A stretch of DNA of 64,000 bases. Source: Leptolyngbya sp. NIES-3755. GTDB taxonomy: Bacteria > Cyanobacteriota > Cyanobacteriia > Leptolyngbyales > Leptolyngbyaceae. The translations under genes and the position numbers were made by a program. The notes under the pieces were generated by a model, which had not been told where the DNA came from, made no database searches, and worked only from the letters and a program-made list of their open reading frames with translations. Positions 43,415 through 53,338 of this stretch are shown one piece after another. Location of the stretch: assembly GCA_001548435.1 (NCBI GenBank), contig AP017308.1:1311030-1375029 (forward strand). Reading direction: 5' to 3'. Every line of letters starts with the position of its first letter. Positions within the stretch are counted from its first letter, which is position 1.

Positions 43415-44791
43415 ATGCAAGTTCCTTTTTTTGGCAAAGTTGGTAAGTCTTCGAGTCGTTGGCTTTTGGCGCTTCTGGTGTCAGGTGCGATCGCAATTCC
43501 AGGTGGTGCTTTTCTCGTTTCACGTCAGTTCACCCCGCGTCAGGAAACCGCAACCCTTTCACTAGAGCCGAAGACCGTGACCGCTCGGATTTCTGCCAGC
43601 GGTGAAGTGATTCCAATTCGCACCGTCAATCTCAGTTCAAAAACAGCGGGTAAGATTGCTCAACTGCTCGTGGATCAAGGCGATCAGGTAACTCAGGGGC
43701 AAGTCGTTGCACGAATGGAAAGCCAAGATGTTGAGGCGGAACTGAATCAGGCACGGGCACGAGTCGCGGAAGCGGAGGCGAAATTAGATCAACTGAGAGC
43801 CGGAACTCGCGTCGAGGAAATTCGGCAAGCTGAAGCGGAAGTGGAACGGGCGAGAGGTGAAATTCGCCGAGTAGAAGGACAGGTCGCAGATGCCAATTCA
43901 GCCGTTGATTTTGCCCGAACTCAGACGAGACGACAGCGGGAATTGGCAGATCAAGGCGCGATCGCAACAAACTCTTTGGATGAATTTGTCCGTCGTGAAC
44001 AGAGTGCCAATCAAACTTTGAGTCAGGCAAGAGCACAATTGAGTCAAGCACAGGCGCAACTGAACCAGGCAACTCAGCAACTCGAACAGCGACAAAATGG
44101 AGCAAGACCGGAAGAAATTCGCCAGTCTGAAGCGCAATTAGCTTCTGCACGAGCACAACTCGAACAAGTTCAAAATCGCTTGGAAGATACGTTTATCCGC
44201 GCTCCTTTCTCTGGTGTAATTACGCAGCGTTATGCAACCGTAGGCGCATTTGTGACTCCGACGACACAAGCCACCGCAGGCGCGGACGGTTCCGCATCAA
44301 CCTCGATTTTTGCCTTAGCAAACGGTTTAGAAGTGCGGGCAAAAGTACCGGAAGTTGATATCGGACAGATTAAACGCGGTCAGGAAGTCGATATTCGAGT
44401 CGATGCTTATCCAGAAGAGACATTTAAAGGACGAGTTCGATTGATTGCACCCGAAGCGGTGACTGAACGAGACGTGACTTCGTTCTCAGTTCGGATTGAT
44501 ATTCTGACAGGACGCGATAAATTGAAGTCGAAAATGAACGCTAATGTGAGCTTCTTAGGAAATTCGATCGCGAATACGCTCGTGGTTCCAACTGCCGCAC
44601 TTTCGACACAACGAGGACAAACGGGCGTTTGGGTTCCAGGCGAAAATAATAAACCGAGATTCCAAAGAGTCACGACTGGATTGAGTTTTGATAACGAAAC
44701 TCAGATTCTAGATGGAATTCAAGCGGGCGATCGTATTTTCGTGCAGCCCCCAGAAGGTCAGAAAATCGACAACACAAATAACCAGGGCTAA
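43415..44791 (+). CDS. HlyD/MacA/DevB-type membrane fusion protein
   Basis: The product is 458 residues. It has one N-terminal membrane helix (WLLALLVSGAIAIPGGAFLV), a lipoyl half (ISASGEVIPIRTVNLSSKTAGKI), a long coiled-coil hairpin at residues 105-255 with an internal repeat (RVEEIRQAEAEVERARGEI and RPEEIRQSEAQLASARAQL), and a beta-barrel plus membrane-proximal domain (LEVRAKVPEVDIGQIKRGQ). It joins an ABC permease to an outer-membrane TolC-like channel. The next two genes supply permease and ATPase; the set resembles DevBCA and MacAB exporters. The substrate is unknown. Confidence 0.9.
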   Translation: MQVPFFGKVGKSSSRWLLALLVSGAIAIPGGAFLVSRQFTPRQETATLSLEPKTVTARISASGEVIPIRTVNLSSKTAGKIAQLLVDQGDQVTQGQVVARMESQDVEAELNQARARVAEAEAKLDQLRAGTRVEEIRQAEAEVERARGEIRRVEGQVADANSAVDFARTQTRRQRELADQGAIATNSLDEFVRREQSANQTLSQARAQLSQAQAQLNQATQQLEQRQNGARPEEIRQSEAQLASARAQLEQVQNRLEDTFIRAPFSGVITQRYATVGAFVTPTTQATAGADGSASTSIFALANGLEVRAKVPEVDIGQIKRGQEVDIRVDAYPEETFKGRVRLIAPEAVTERDVTSFSVRIDILTGRDKLKSKMNANVSFLGNSIANTLVVPTAALSTQRGQTGVWVPGENNKPRFQRVTTGLSFDNETQILDGIQAGDRIFVQPPEGQKIDNTNNQG

Positions 44792-44797
44792 TCAGAA

Positions 44798-46015
44798 ATG
44801 GATTTTGGTGAAAGCTTAAAAATGGCGGCAAAGACGCTCACCGCCAATAAACTCAGAAGTAGTTTGACGATGTTGGGAATGGTGATCGGGAATGCGTCGG
44901 TGATCGCCATGATCGGGATTGGGCAAGGGGCGCAAAAGTTGGCTTCTGAGCAGTTTGAATCCTTAGGACCGAATGTCTTGTTTGTGACTCCAGGAAGCGG
45001 ACAAGCTCGACAGCGGACGAATAATTTGCCGAGAACACTCGTTTGGGACGATGCGAAAGCGATCGCAGAACAACTTCCCTCGGTGGGTGGCGTTGCGGCT
45101 CAGAAAAGCGCTCAGTTTCCGGTCGTTTACGGCAACCGAAATTCCTCCTCGCTGATCATTGGAGCCACTCCGGAATTTCTTCCCGTTCGCAGCTTTGATG
45201 TTGCAAAAGGACGCTTTATTTCTGAGAGCGATTTGAAGCGGAATCAGCGCGTTGTGACGTTGGGCGCGGATTTGGCAACTCGATTCTTTGGAGATAAGAA
45301 CCCGATCGGGGAAGAGATCCGCATCCGAAATGTGAGCTTCAAAATCGTCGGTGTACTGCAAGCGAAAGGATCGTTTCTCGGTAGCAATCAAGACGATGCT
45401 GCTTACGTTCCTTTAACCACGATGTCCAGTACATTGACCGGACGCACTTCTCCGTATGGTTTAGATCTCACTTTTATTTCCGTTTCTGCTAAAGATGAAG
45501 CCAGTATTCCAGCCGCAGAATTTCAGATTACAAACTTGCTGAGACGACGACACAAGATTGTGAATGAAGATGATTTCACGGTGCAAACTCAGAAAGATAT
45601 TCTGCAAATTGTCGGCACGATCACAGGTGGATTAACCGCGATGTTAGCTGCGATCGCGGGTGTATCTCTTCTAGTCGGTGGCATCGGCATCATGAATATC
45701 ATGCTCGTTTCCGTGACTGAAAGAACCTCAGAGATTGGACTGAGAAAAGCGATCGGGGCTTCTGGAAATGACATTCTCACGCAATTCATGATCGAAGCTG
45801 TGATTCTCTCTGCTGCGGGTGGTTTAATTGGAACGATCATTGGAGTTGGAGGCGTTGTAATCGTTGCAGCGGTTTCTCCACTTGAAGCGATCGTTTCTCC
45901 TGCGGCGATTATTTTGGCAGTGGGTGTATCCGGTTCGATCGGTCTCGGATTCGGTGTGATTCCCGCCCGTCAAGCTGCCAAACTCGATCCTATCGTTGCG
46001 CTCCGGAGTGCTTAA
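44798..46015 (+). CDS. ABC transporter permease (MacB/DevC-like, FtsX domain)
   Basis: The product is 405 residues. It has an N-terminal transmembrane helix (SSLTMLGMVIGNASVIAMIGIG), a large periplasmic MacB-type domain (residues 45-270) and three C-terminal helices of the FtsX domain (AMLAAIAGVSLLVGGIGIMNIML, AGGLIGTIIGVGGVVIVAAV, GVSGSIGLGFGVIPARQAAKLDP). It is a mechanotransmission-type exporter component. It lies six bases after the fusion protein and two bases before the ATPase gene. Confidence 0.92.
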   Translation: MDFGESLKMAAKTLTANKLRSSLTMLGMVIGNASVIAMIGIGQGAQKLASEQFESLGPNVLFVTPGSGQARQRTNNLPRTLVWDDAKAIAEQLPSVGGVAAQKSAQFPVVYGNRNSSSLIIGATPEFLPVRSFDVAKGRFISESDLKRNQRVVTLGADLATRFFGDKNPIGEEIRIRNVSFKIVGVLQAKGSFLGSNQDDAAYVPLTTMSSTLTGRTSPYGLDLTFISVSAKDEASIPAAEFQITNLLRRRHKIVNEDDFTVQTQKDILQIVGTITGGLTAMLAAIAGVSLLVGGIGIMNIMLVSVTERTSEIGLRKAIGASGNDILTQFMIEAVILSAAGGLIGTIIGVGGVVIVAAVSPLEAIVSPAAIILAVGVSGSIGLGFGVIPARQAAKLDPIVALRSA

Positions 46016-46017
46016 TC

Positions 46018-46737
46018 ATGCCGCAATCTACGATCATTCGATTAGAAGAAATTACTAAAGTCTACGGAATTGGAGAAACGATCGTTCATGCCCTCGCGGG
46101 AGTTGATCTCACCGTTGAACAAGGTGAGTACTGCGCGATTATGGGCGCGTCTGGATCAGGTAAATCCACGATGATGAACATTATTGGATGTCTCGATCGA
46201 CCCACCGCTGGACGCTATTACTTAGATGGCGAAGATGTTGCTCAATTAGACGACGCTGCTTTAGCTCACATTCGGAATCGCAAGATCGGCTTCGTGTTTC
46301 AGCAGTTTCATTTATTGCCGCAATTATCCGCGCTTGAAAATGTGATGCTGCCGATGGTGTATGCCAATGTGCCGCCCTCTGAAAGACGCGATCGAGCAAC
46401 AGAAGCTTTGATCCGAGTCGGACTAGAACAGCGAATGCAGAATAAGCCGACTCAATTATCTGGAGGACAACAGCAGCGGGTCGCCATTGCGAGAGCGATC
46501 GTCAATCGTCCAGTTTTGCTTCTAGCCGATGAGCCGACAGGTGCGCTCGATTCCACCACCACTCAGGAAATTCTCAACATTTTCACCGAGTTGAACGCCA
46601 GTGGAATGACAGTCGTAATGGTGACGCACGAACCAGAAGTGGCTCGCTGTACTCGTCGCGTGATCTGGTTCAAAGACGGACAAGTTTTGACTCCTTACCT
46701 TGCACCTGAAGAAGTTGGAGTTGCGACTGTTGGTTAA
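46018..46737 (+). CDS. ABC transporter ATP-binding protein (MacB/LolD-like)
   Basis: The product is 239 residues. Walker A is [12 protein letters not shown], the signature is [14 protein letters not shown], and Walker B with the following Glu is [13 protein letters not shown]; all key residues are intact. It energises the permease encoded two bases upstream. The stop shares TTAA with the stop of the convergent Uma2 gene. Confidence 0.95.
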   Translation: MPQSTIIRLEEITKVYGIGETIVHALAGVDLTVEQGEYCAIMGASGSGKSTMMNIIGCLDRPTAGRYYLDGEDVAQLDDAALAHIRNRKIGFVFQQFHLLPQLSALENVMLPMVYANVPPSERRDRATEALIRVGLEQRMQNKPTQLSGGQQQRVAIARAIVNRPVLLLADEPTGALDSTTTQEILNIFTELNASGMTVVMVTHEPEVARCTRRVIWFKDGQVLTPYLAPEEVGVATVG

Positions 46738-47273
46738 TCGAATCGTGGCGACCAGAGTTCTTCGACTGCAACCTGCCAACCGGGAAAGAGATCTGGAATT
46801 GTAAGAGTATCACCGTCTCGAAGAACGACTGTGTTTTGACCCTGACGATAAATCTCTACCGTTCGATTTTCAGGATTCAATAGAATACCCACTTGGGTTC
46901 CTAGCTCCAGAAATTGTTGAATCTTGTCTCTCAGCTTGGTCACGCTATCGGTCGGAGACTTTACTTCGACCATTAAATCCGGGGCTAACTCTGCAAAGCC
47001 ACGTGGACTTTCCCGTAAGCGTTCTGCCCGAACAAACGAAACATCTGGAGCACGAGTATCCGAGTTTGGCAAGATAAATCCGGCTGATGATCCGGTAATT
47101 CGCCCTAAACGCTGATTGTCTACCCAACTAAACAATTTGCCGCCCATCCGAGTTGCCACTTCCTCGGACTCGTAACCGGATGGACTCATAACAATAATTT
47201 CTCCATTCACCAATTCCATCCGATGCTCAGGATGTTGCGCTTGAAATTGCTCTAAATCTTTGGCAGTCAACAT
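46734..47273 (-). CDS. Uma2-family putative restriction-type endonuclease (DUF820)
   Basis: The product is 179 residues with a PD-(D/E)xK nuclease-like fold. The core is RAPDVSFVRAERL (Asp) followed by APDLMVEVKSPTDS (E-x-K), preceded by MELVNGEIIVMSPSG. Members are numerous in cyanobacteria and their role is largely unknown. It is followed at 47277 by signal peptidase I on the same strand; the four-base gap suggests co-transcription. Confidence 0.88.
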   Translation of the reverse strand: MLTAKDLEQFQAQHPEHRMELVNGEIIVMSPSGYESEEVATRMGGKLFSWVDNQRLGRITGSSAGFILPNSDTRAPDVSFVRAERLRESPRGFAELAPDLMVEVKSPTDSVTKLRDKIQQFLELGTQVGILLNPENRTVEIYRQGQNTVVLRDGDTLTIPDLFPGWQVAVEELWSPRFD

Positions 47274-47276
47274 AAT

Positions 47277-47858
47277 TTATACCTTTCCGATTCGATCGAT
47301 AGGATAAAACCGAAACCAAGCCCGACCTAAGATAAACTCCTGCGGTAAGAACCCCCAAACGTGAGAGTCATTACTATTATTCCGATTGTCGCCCATGACA
47401 AAGTAACTGCCTTCAGGAACTTGCACAGCAGGCATTTGATAGATCGGTTTTTCAGCAATGTACGGTTCTTGCAGCGGTTGATTATCTACGAGAACTTTAC
47501 CGGATTTAATCTCGATCGTTTGTCCCGGTTTGCCAATAATCCGCTTGATAAATGCTTGGTCTTTCGCGTATCCAAGCTCTTGAAGCTGAGTGGGCGGATC
47601 AAATACGATAATGTCTCCGAATTCGGGCGGATGGAGACGATAGGAAATCTTTTCGACGACTAAGCGATCGCCAATTTCCAAAGTCGGAATCATCGAATCA
47701 GACGGAATGAAGCGCGGTTCTGCAATGTACGATCGAACAAGCAATGCCAAAATCAGCGCAATCACCAAAATCTGAAAGTTCTCCAGCCAAACTTTCCATT
47801 TCGGCGTGGAATCTGAGGGACTAACAGCGGGAGTTTCAACTTTAGATTCAGGGGTCAT
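47277..47858 (-). CDS. lepB: Signal peptidase I
   Basis: The product is 193 residues. A single membrane anchor (ILVIALILALLVRSYI) precedes the catalytic domain. Ser55 in PSDSMIPTL and Lys105 in AFIKRIIGKPGQ form the dyad; the downstream box is YFVMGDNRNNSNDSHVWG. It removes leader peptides from exported proteins at the cytoplasmic or thylakoid membrane. The length is normal for a cyanobacterial type. Confidence 0.95.
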   Translation of the reverse strand: MTPESKVETPAVSPSDSTPKWKVWLENFQILVIALILALLVRSYIAEPRFIPSDSMIPTLEIGDRLVVEKISYRLHPPEFGDIIVFDPPTQLQELGYAKDQAFIKRIIGKPGQTIEIKSGKVLVDNQPLQEPYIAEKPIYQMPAVQVPEGSYFVMGDNRNNSNDSHVWGFLPQEFILGRAWFRFYPIDRIGKV

Positions 47859-48000
47859 AGCGCGTTCAACATAGTTCCAGTATTGTATCGTAGCCCTCTA
47901 GCTTTAAATTGTTTACGGATTTGGCTGAGCGTTCTTGCCGCAAAATGATCGTAACTGTAATCACGCACATCTACCGATTAGAAAAAGGAGTGTTTAGAAG

Positions 48001-48603
48001 ATGCCAGTAACTTCACTCGCAGATCTCAGGGAAAATCTAGACGGACTCGGCTACTATCTTGGACCGAGAGGACTGGATGGATTAGGAAATAGCGTCAATG
48101 CTTGCGATCGCGAAATCTTAGGAGCGATCGATTGTAATGTGACTTCTCTGCGTCAGCTTGCCAACGTTGACGGTTACACTCGTGCTGCAATTCTGCAATA
48201 TCAAATCGACAGCAATCTGGCAGCGACCGGAAACGATGGACCGCAGTTGAGAAGTGCGATCGAAAAAACCGTTCGCATTCTTCAAGACAATTTGAAGAAA
48301 GTATTAAATACCGAAATTGAACTGTCTGGAAATTATCGTCGTGCGACTTACAGCGCGGTCAAATCTTATCAGCGGAGTCGCAGTTTACCAATTACTGGAA
48401 TCGCTACGATTACGGTTCGTAGGCGATTGAATGATGATGCACGTGGCGGATCTTCAACTCCTTCGCCAACGCCTTCTCCGACTTCTGAATTAGATCAGTT
48501 ACGGAAGTTGAGAAGTGATCTCATTACGTTGAAAGCAAGTCTTCAAAGTCGGCAAATTACGGACGAAGAATTCATTCGAGAAGTGTTTATTCGAGTGCCT
48601 TAA
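48001..48603 (+). CDS. Putative peptidoglycan-binding-like protein
   Basis: The product is 200 residues with no signal peptide. The central part, residues 90-140 (LKKVLNTEIELSGNYRRATYSAVKSYQRSRSLPITGIAT), resembles a PG_binding_1 repeat (ATxxAVxxYQ...LPxTG). A S/T/P linker (residues 147-160) leads to a short coiled-coil-like end. The first 90 residues are unfamiliar. The ribosome site is AAAAAGGAG. The function is unknown, and the peptidoglycan link is inference from one motif. Confidence 0.6.
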   Translation: MPVTSLADLRENLDGLGYYLGPRGLDGLGNSVNACDREILGAIDCNVTSLRQLANVDGYTRAAILQYQIDSNLAATGNDGPQLRSAIEKTVRILQDNLKKVLNTEIELSGNYRRATYSAVKSYQRSRSLPITGIATITVRRRLNDDARGGSSTPSPTPSPTSELDQLRKLRSDLITLKASLQSRQITDEEFIREVFIRVP

Positions 48604-48604
48604 A

Positions 48605-48645
48605 AAAATACGATCGCTCGTTTCTTAGATGAGCGATCGTATTTT
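48605..48645. terminator. Bidirectional terminator between convergent genes
   Basis: AAAATACGATCGCTC (48605-48619) and GAGCGATCGTATTTT (48631-48645) form a perfect 15-base stem with an 11-base loop. A- and T-runs on both flanks serve the plus-strand gene ending at 48603 and mscL ending at 48652. The stem contains the HIP1-related core CGATCG. Confidence 0.88.
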
Positions 48646-48651
48646 CAAAAA

Positions 48652-49068
48652 TCATCGATTCATCGTTGCAGTGAGACGTTCGATCGCATCCGTTAAACGC
48701 TCTTGAGACACCACGACTGGATCAGCGGGGGCAACTGCTTCCTCGATCGCTTCTTGTCGTACAAATTTCCGTTTTGCTTTCTCAAAGGCACGGATCATCA
48801 CAAAAATTGAAAATGCAATGACCAAGAAATTTAGAATGGATGCTAGAAACAAACCATACTTAATGCCTTGATAAGACAAGTTCTGCAAACTATCAACCTG
48901 TGCAGCTTTCAGAGCGGGATTGAGAATCAGCGGTGTAATAATGTCTTCAACAAAAGAGGTAACAATCTTACCAAATGCGCCACCAATAATGACCGCAACT
49001 GCAAGATCAATCACGTTTCCTTGCATTAAAAACTTTTGAAAATCAGCCAAAAAACCACTTCTTGCCAT
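48652..49068 (-). CDS. mscL: Large-conductance mechanosensitive channel
   Basis: The product is 138 residues with two transmembrane helices. The first is the pore-lining NVIDLAVAVIIGGAFGKIV and the second is LFLASILNFLVIAFSIFVMIRAF. They are separated by a periplasmic loop and followed by a C-terminal helical bundle. It opens as an emergency valve under hypo-osmotic stress. The length is normal for the family. Confidence 0.95.
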   Translation of the reverse strand: MARSGFLADFQKFLMQGNVIDLAVAVIIGGAFGKIVTSFVEDIITPLILNPALKAAQVDSLQNLSYQGIKYGLFLASILNFLVIAFSIFVMIRAFEKAKRKFVRQEAIEEAVAPADPVVVSQERLTDAIERLTATMNR

Positions 49069-49194
49069 AGGTCAGTTTATCCTCAACTTTCACAGAAACA
49101 AATGGAATAAATAGAGCCATTTCTTACTTGCACGTATTATACGGTGAGAGGCTAGTGCATTTTCTAAAAACATAAAAATCTTTTAAGCAATAAA

Positions 49195-49230
49195 AAAGTG
49201 GTAAGAAATCGTTAGATCTCCTACCACTTT
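49195..49230 (-). terminator. Rho-independent terminator downstream of clpC
   Basis: AAAGTGGTA (49195-49203) pairs with TACCACTTT (49222-49230). On the minus strand the stem is followed by a T-run (TTTA). It lies 20 bases beyond the clpC stop. Confidence 0.7.
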
Positions 49231-49250
49231 AATGTTTCAAGGGTCAGATT

Positions 49251-51722
49251 CTATTCTGCTGCTTGCGGCAACAATTCACGTTCTTGACCGTGTAGAACCT
49301 TGACTTGACCATTTTCATCCACGTCAACGGTCGCAACATCACCATCCTTCACTCGTGCCGACAGAATTTCTTCTGCTAACGAGTCTTCGAGCAGTCGCAT
49401 GATCGCCCGACGTAATGGACGCGCTCCGTAACTGGGGTTGTAGCCTTCATCAACTAGACGATCCTTGAATCGCTCAGTGACTTGCAGCGTAATCCCTTGC
49501 TCCTTCAGACGCTTGAACACATCGTTGAGCATGATATCGGCAATTTCCTTGACCTCTGCCTTGTTCAACTGACGGAATACGATGATTTCGTCGAGTCGGT
49601 TCAAGAACTCAGGACGGAAGTATTGCTTCAGTTCTTCGTTCACCAAAGAGCGAATCCGGTTGTACTGCGATTCCGATTCGTTCTCGGTGGAGAACTCGAA
49701 TCCAAGTCCGCCGCCACCCTTCTCGATCACCTTAGAACCAATGTTCGAGGTCATGATTAGCAGCGTGTTCTTGAAGTCTACAGTGCGTCCCTTGGCATCG
49801 GTCAAACGACCATCCTCCAGGATTTGCAGCAGCATATTGAAGACATCGGGGTGCGCTTTCTCAATTTCATCGAATAGCACAACTGTGTAAGGGCGACGAC
49901 GAACGGCTTCAGTCAATTGACCGCCTTCGTTGTATCCCACATATCCAGGAGGCGAACCGATCAATTTAGAAACGGTGTGGCGCTCCATGAATTCCGACAT
50001 ATCCAAACGGATCATCGCTTCTTCAGAACCGAAGAAATAAGCGGCAAGCGCTTTCGTCAACTCGGTCTTACCAACCCCGGTCGGACCGGAGAAGATAAAG
50101 GATGCGATCGGGCGATTCGGATTCTTCAATCCCACTCGTGCCCGACGAATTGCTCTGGACACGGCTTTCACTGCTTCGTCTTGACCGATCAAGCGAGTAT
50201 GCAGCGTATCTTCCATGTGCAGCAGCTTCTCGGATTCGGATTCGGTGAGTTTGTTCACCGGAACACCCGTCCAAGATGCAACGATTTGAGCAATATCGTC
50301 TTCACCCACAACCGGAGAAGCATTCTCATCAGTCGATTCAGACTTACGAGTTTGGGCGATCGCTCTGATTTCAGCTTTGATCTCCATTTCCCGATCGCGC
50401 AGTTCACCCGCTCGATCGAAGTTTTGGGATCTCACCGCATCGTCTTTGTCTTTCAAGACTTGACGCAATTCGCGATCGAGTTCTTTCGCGGCAGGTGGCA
50501 ATTGAGAATTAATCAACCGCACCCGCGATCCAGCTTCGTCAACTAAGTCGATCGCTTTATCCGGCAAGAATCGGTCTGAAATATAACGATCCGATAGTTT
50601 CGCTGCGGCTTCGAGTGCTTCGTCTGAGATTCTCAGCTTGTGGTGCTGCTCATAACGTTCGCGTAAGCCTCGGAGAATCTCGATCGTTTCATCGACCGAC
50701 GGTTCACCGACCATCACAGGCTGGAAGCGGCGTTCGAGGGCAGCATCGCGTTCGATGTGCTTCCGATACTCATCCAGCGTTGTGGCACCGATACATTGCA
50801 GTTCACCACGGGCAAGGGCAGGCTTCAAAATATTGGCGGCATCGATCGCGCCTTCTGCTGCACCCGCACCGATTAGGGTGTGAACTTCGTCGATTACGAG
50901 GATGACATTTCCGGCGGAGCGGATTTCATCCATGATTTTCTTCAAGCGTTCCTCGAATTCACCTCGATACTTCGTGCCTGCGACTAAGAGACCGATATCG
51001 AGTGTAACGACGCGCTTGTCTTCTAAGATGTCAGGAACATCATCATTGGCAATGCGTTGGGCGAGTCCTTCAGCGATCGCGGTTTTACCCACACCCGGTT
51101 CACCAATTAACACGGGATTGTTTTTCGTCCGCCGACCAAGGATTTGAATGACTCGTTCGATTTCTTTTTGGCGACCGACCACGGGGTCGAGCTTACCTTC
51201 GGCTGCCATTTGCGTAAGATTCGAGCCGAATTCGTCTAAAGTCGGGGTTTTGGTGCGACCTTGACTTCCACCGGATGTCACCTCAGCGGTTTCACCCAGC
51301 ATCCGAATGACCTGTGTACGAACTTTCGAGAGGTCTACGCCGAGGTTTTCTAAAACTCTTGCAGCTACGCCTTCCCCTTCTCGGATGAGACCTAAAAGCA
51401 GGTGTTCGGTTCCAATATAGTTGTGACCGAGTTGGCGAGCTTCTTCAAGTGATAGTTCCAAGACGCGCTTTGCCCGTGGGGTAAAGGGAATTTCCACTGC
51501 GACAAAGCCCGATCCGCGACCGATGATTTTCTCAACTTCGATGCGAGCGTCCTTGAGGTTCACTCCCATCGATTTGAGGACTTTGGCAGCGACACCCGTT
51601 CCTTCTCCGATTAGACCCAGGAGGATCTGTTCTGTACCCACAAAGTTATGACCCAAGCGGCGTGCTTCCTCTTGGGCTAACATAATCACCTTAATGGCTT
51701 TTTCTGTGAAGCGTTCAAACAT
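49251..51722 (-). CDS. clpC: ATP-dependent Clp protease ATP-binding subunit ClpC
   Basis: The product is 823 residues, a normal length. It has two N-terminal Clp repeats ([20 protein letters not shown]), the first AAA+ module ([16 protein letters not shown]), a UVR motif in the middle region ([14 protein letters not shown] area), the second AAA+ module ([17 protein letters not shown]) and the small domain. The ClpP-binding VGF-type loop is near residue 675 (GGGLGFEF). It unfolds substrates for ClpP, works in the stroma-like cytoplasm and is essential in cyanobacteria. Confidence 0.97.
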   Translation of the reverse strand: MFERFTEKAIKVIMLAQEEARRLGHNFVGTEQILLGLIGEGTGVAAKVLKSMGVNLKDARIEVEKIIGRGSGFVAVEIPFTPRAKRVLELSLEEARQLGHNYIGTEHLLLGLIREGEGVAARVLENLGVDLSKVRTQVIRMLGETAEVTSGGSQGRTKTPTLDEFGSNLTQMAAEGKLDPVVGRQKEIERVIQILGRRTKNNPVLIGEPGVGKTAIAEGLAQRIANDDVPDILEDKRVVTLDIGLLVAGTKYRGEFEERLKKIMDEIRSAGNVILVIDEVHTLIGAGAAEGAIDAANILKPALARGELQCIGATTLDEYRKHIERDAALERRFQPVMVGEPSVDETIEILRGLRERYEQHHKLRISDEALEAAAKLSDRYISDRFLPDKAIDLVDEAGSRVRLINSQLPPAAKELDRELRQVLKDKDDAVRSQNFDRAGELRDREMEIKAEIRAIAQTRKSESTDENASPVVGEDDIAQIVASWTGVPVNKLTESESEKLLHMEDTLHTRLIGQDEAVKAVSRAIRRARVGLKNPNRPIASFIFSGPTGVGKTELTKALAAYFFGSEEAMIRLDMSEFMERHTVSKLIGSPPGYVGYNEGGQLTEAVRRRPYTVVLFDEIEKAHPDVFNMLLQILEDGRLTDAKGRTVDFKNTLLIMTSNIGSKVIEKGGGGLGFEFSTENESESQYNRIRSLVNEELKQYFRPEFLNRLDEIIVFRQLNKAEVKEIADIMLNDVFKRLKEQGITLQVTERFKDRLVDEGYNPSYGARPLRRAIMRLLEDSLAEEILSARVKDGDVATVDVDENGQVKVLHGQERELLPQAAE

Positions 51723-51889
51723 GGCGTATTTCCATCACCTGCTGCGTAGGTCTGATTCTAGCATAGTGGATCTTTCCGGTTACGTTACACCGCAACAGGT
51801 AGATGGGAGGATTACCGAACGCTGATTGAAGAATTTCGGCGGCAAATTGTGTGATTTACTACCAAAGGCAGATTGTTATCGATTCTTGA

Positions 51890-52465
51890 TCAATTAGTCA
51901 AGCGGATCTTTTCAAGGCTCAACAGGGAGGCAGGATCGTGAAGTGTTCGTTGTTGCTGAACAAGACGATCGCGAACCTCTAACGACTTTTCTTTCAACAT
52001 CTTTTGAAATTCAGCCGTTTGAAGTCCACCGCGCCAAAGAATCAGCGCGTCTTCGCCCGTATCAGCGTAGTATTTCTTACGCTGTCCCGCAACTTTAAAC
52101 TGGAATTTCTCGTATAAAGAAATTGCAGATTGGTTAGAAATTCTAACTTCTAATGTAGCGTGCTTCATCTCGCGTTGACAGGCGCGATCGAGCAACGCCA
52201 AAAGAATGAGTTTTCCCAATCCTTGAGATCGATAATTCGGGTGAATTCCAATGATCGTAATGTGCGCTTCATCGACGATCGCCCAAAAACAGCCGTACCC
52301 GATGAGGTGATTGTCGATCGTAATGGCGATCAATTCACTATTCGGGCTGTCGATTTCTCGCTGATATCCATCTTGTGTCCAAAGTCCGTCGAAACAAATG
52401 CGATCGAGTTCGAGGACTTGGGGGAGGAGGGAATTGTCGATCGTTTGGAGCGTGATGGAATTCAC
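51890..52465 (-). CDS. rimI: Ribosomal protein S18 alanine N-acetyltransferase-like (GNAT)
   Basis: The product is 191 residues. The GNAT acetyl-CoA site is HPNYRSQGLGKLILLALL, followed by ATLEVRISNQSAISLYEKFQFKVAGQRKKYY, which is typical of RimI. An extra 40-residue C-terminal tail is seen in cyanobacterial versions. Both the RimI name and the S18 substrate are family inference. Confidence 0.85.
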   Translation of the reverse strand: MNSITLQTIDNSLLPQVLELDRICFDGLWTQDGYQREIDSPNSELIAITIDNHLIGYGCFWAIVDEAHITIIGIHPNYRSQGLGKLILLALLDRACQREMKHATLEVRISNQSAISLYEKFQFKVAGQRKKYYADTGEDALILWRGGLQTAEFQKMLKEKSLEVRDRLVQQQRTLHDPASLLSLEKIRLTN

Positions 52466-52548
52466 AAGGATTCGGAATAACAGAACGGCTCTGATTCTAT
52501 CGAAGCTTGGTTGCTAGACTGAAATAAGATTTTGCTTTGGAGCGCAAT

Positions 52549-53010
52549 ATGTCGGAACTACTCGAAAGAATTACGCTGAATCCCAAACAATGCGGCGGTA
52601 ATCCTTGTATTCGAGGAATGCGAATTCGAGTATCAGACGTTCTAGACCTATTTGCGGCGGGATTGAGTGCTGAACAAATCTTAGGAGAAATGCCTGATCT
52701 AGAAGTAGATGATTTGAAGGCAGCATTTCTATATGCAGCGCAGAAGGTCAATTCAGTATCAGATACATTGTTGATCGAGGAACGCGATCACAAGAATGCG
52801 CTTCTGGCTCAACTTGCCTCCGCTGAAGCAGTAATTTGGTCGCCTCAAACGGATCAGGAGGGGATTCAAGCGTTGTCTGATCTTTTGATGACAGCGAGGA
52901 CAGAGAATAATGTTTGTAGTGGCGATTATCTTGATCTGAAGGACGAACTTTTTGCACAAGAATCGGTAGATAGCTTGTACCCAAAAATTTCTGATTTTCA
53001 GTCATCATAA
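52549..53010 (+). CDS. DUF433 antitoxin-like protein with C-terminal extension
   Basis: The product is 153 residues from the ATG at 52549 (a TTG four codons earlier is possible). Residues 5-70 are a DUF433 helix-turn-helix-like domain (ITLNPKQCGGNPCIRGMRIRVSDVLDLFAAGLSAEQIL). DUF433 proteins are usually about 75-80 residues and act as antitoxins of DUF5615/PIN-like toxins. The extra 80 residues (AEAVIWSPQTDQEGIQALSDLL) are not familiar. No DUF5615 toxin gene follows; a small zinc-finger gene starts 16 bases later. Confidence 0.78.
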   Translation: MSELLERITLNPKQCGGNPCIRGMRIRVSDVLDLFAAGLSAEQILGEMPDLEVDDLKAAFLYAAQKVNSVSDTLLIEERDHKNALLAQLASAEAVIWSPQTDQEGIQALSDLLMTARTENNVCSGDYLDLKDELFAQESVDSLYPKISDFQSS

Positions 53011-53025
53011 ATCTGAGAGAGTCTT

Positions 53026-53238
53026 ATGTATGAGTATCGATGCGAGTACTGTGAAGGAATAGTTCAGTCACGCCTCGTTAAACGAGAAGCATTTAAGCAT
53101 AAAGATGGAATCGTGATTTTGGAGGATGTCACGATCGACGTTTGTGATACGTGCGGCGATCGTTACTATTCAGCCGAGATTCTGCATACGGTTCATGCGG
53201 TGGCAACGGGAGCGCGATCGCCTGAACGGATTGACTAA
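53026..53238 (+). CDS. YgiT-type zinc finger protein
   Basis: The product is 70 residues with two CxxC pairs (CEYCEG and CDTCGDRYYS) and the surrounding pattern of the YgiT/MqsA N-terminal zinc domain. It lacks the HTH domain of MqsA. Such short proteins usually sit next to a DUF4258 or other toxin; here the upstream neighbour is a DUF433 protein. It may be an antitoxin or a DNA-binding accessory. Confidence 0.82.
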   Translation: MYEYRCEYCEGIVQSRLVKREAFKHKDGIVILEDVTIDVCDTCGDRYYSAEILHTVHAVATGARSPERID

Positions 53239-53338
53239 ATTCCGGTTACGCATCTTGAACCTGCTCAGCCGAGTGATGCTTTTCAAAGTGATAGCCCATC
53301 CGAATAATTTAACCTGAGAAGTTTCGGCAAAATCCGGA

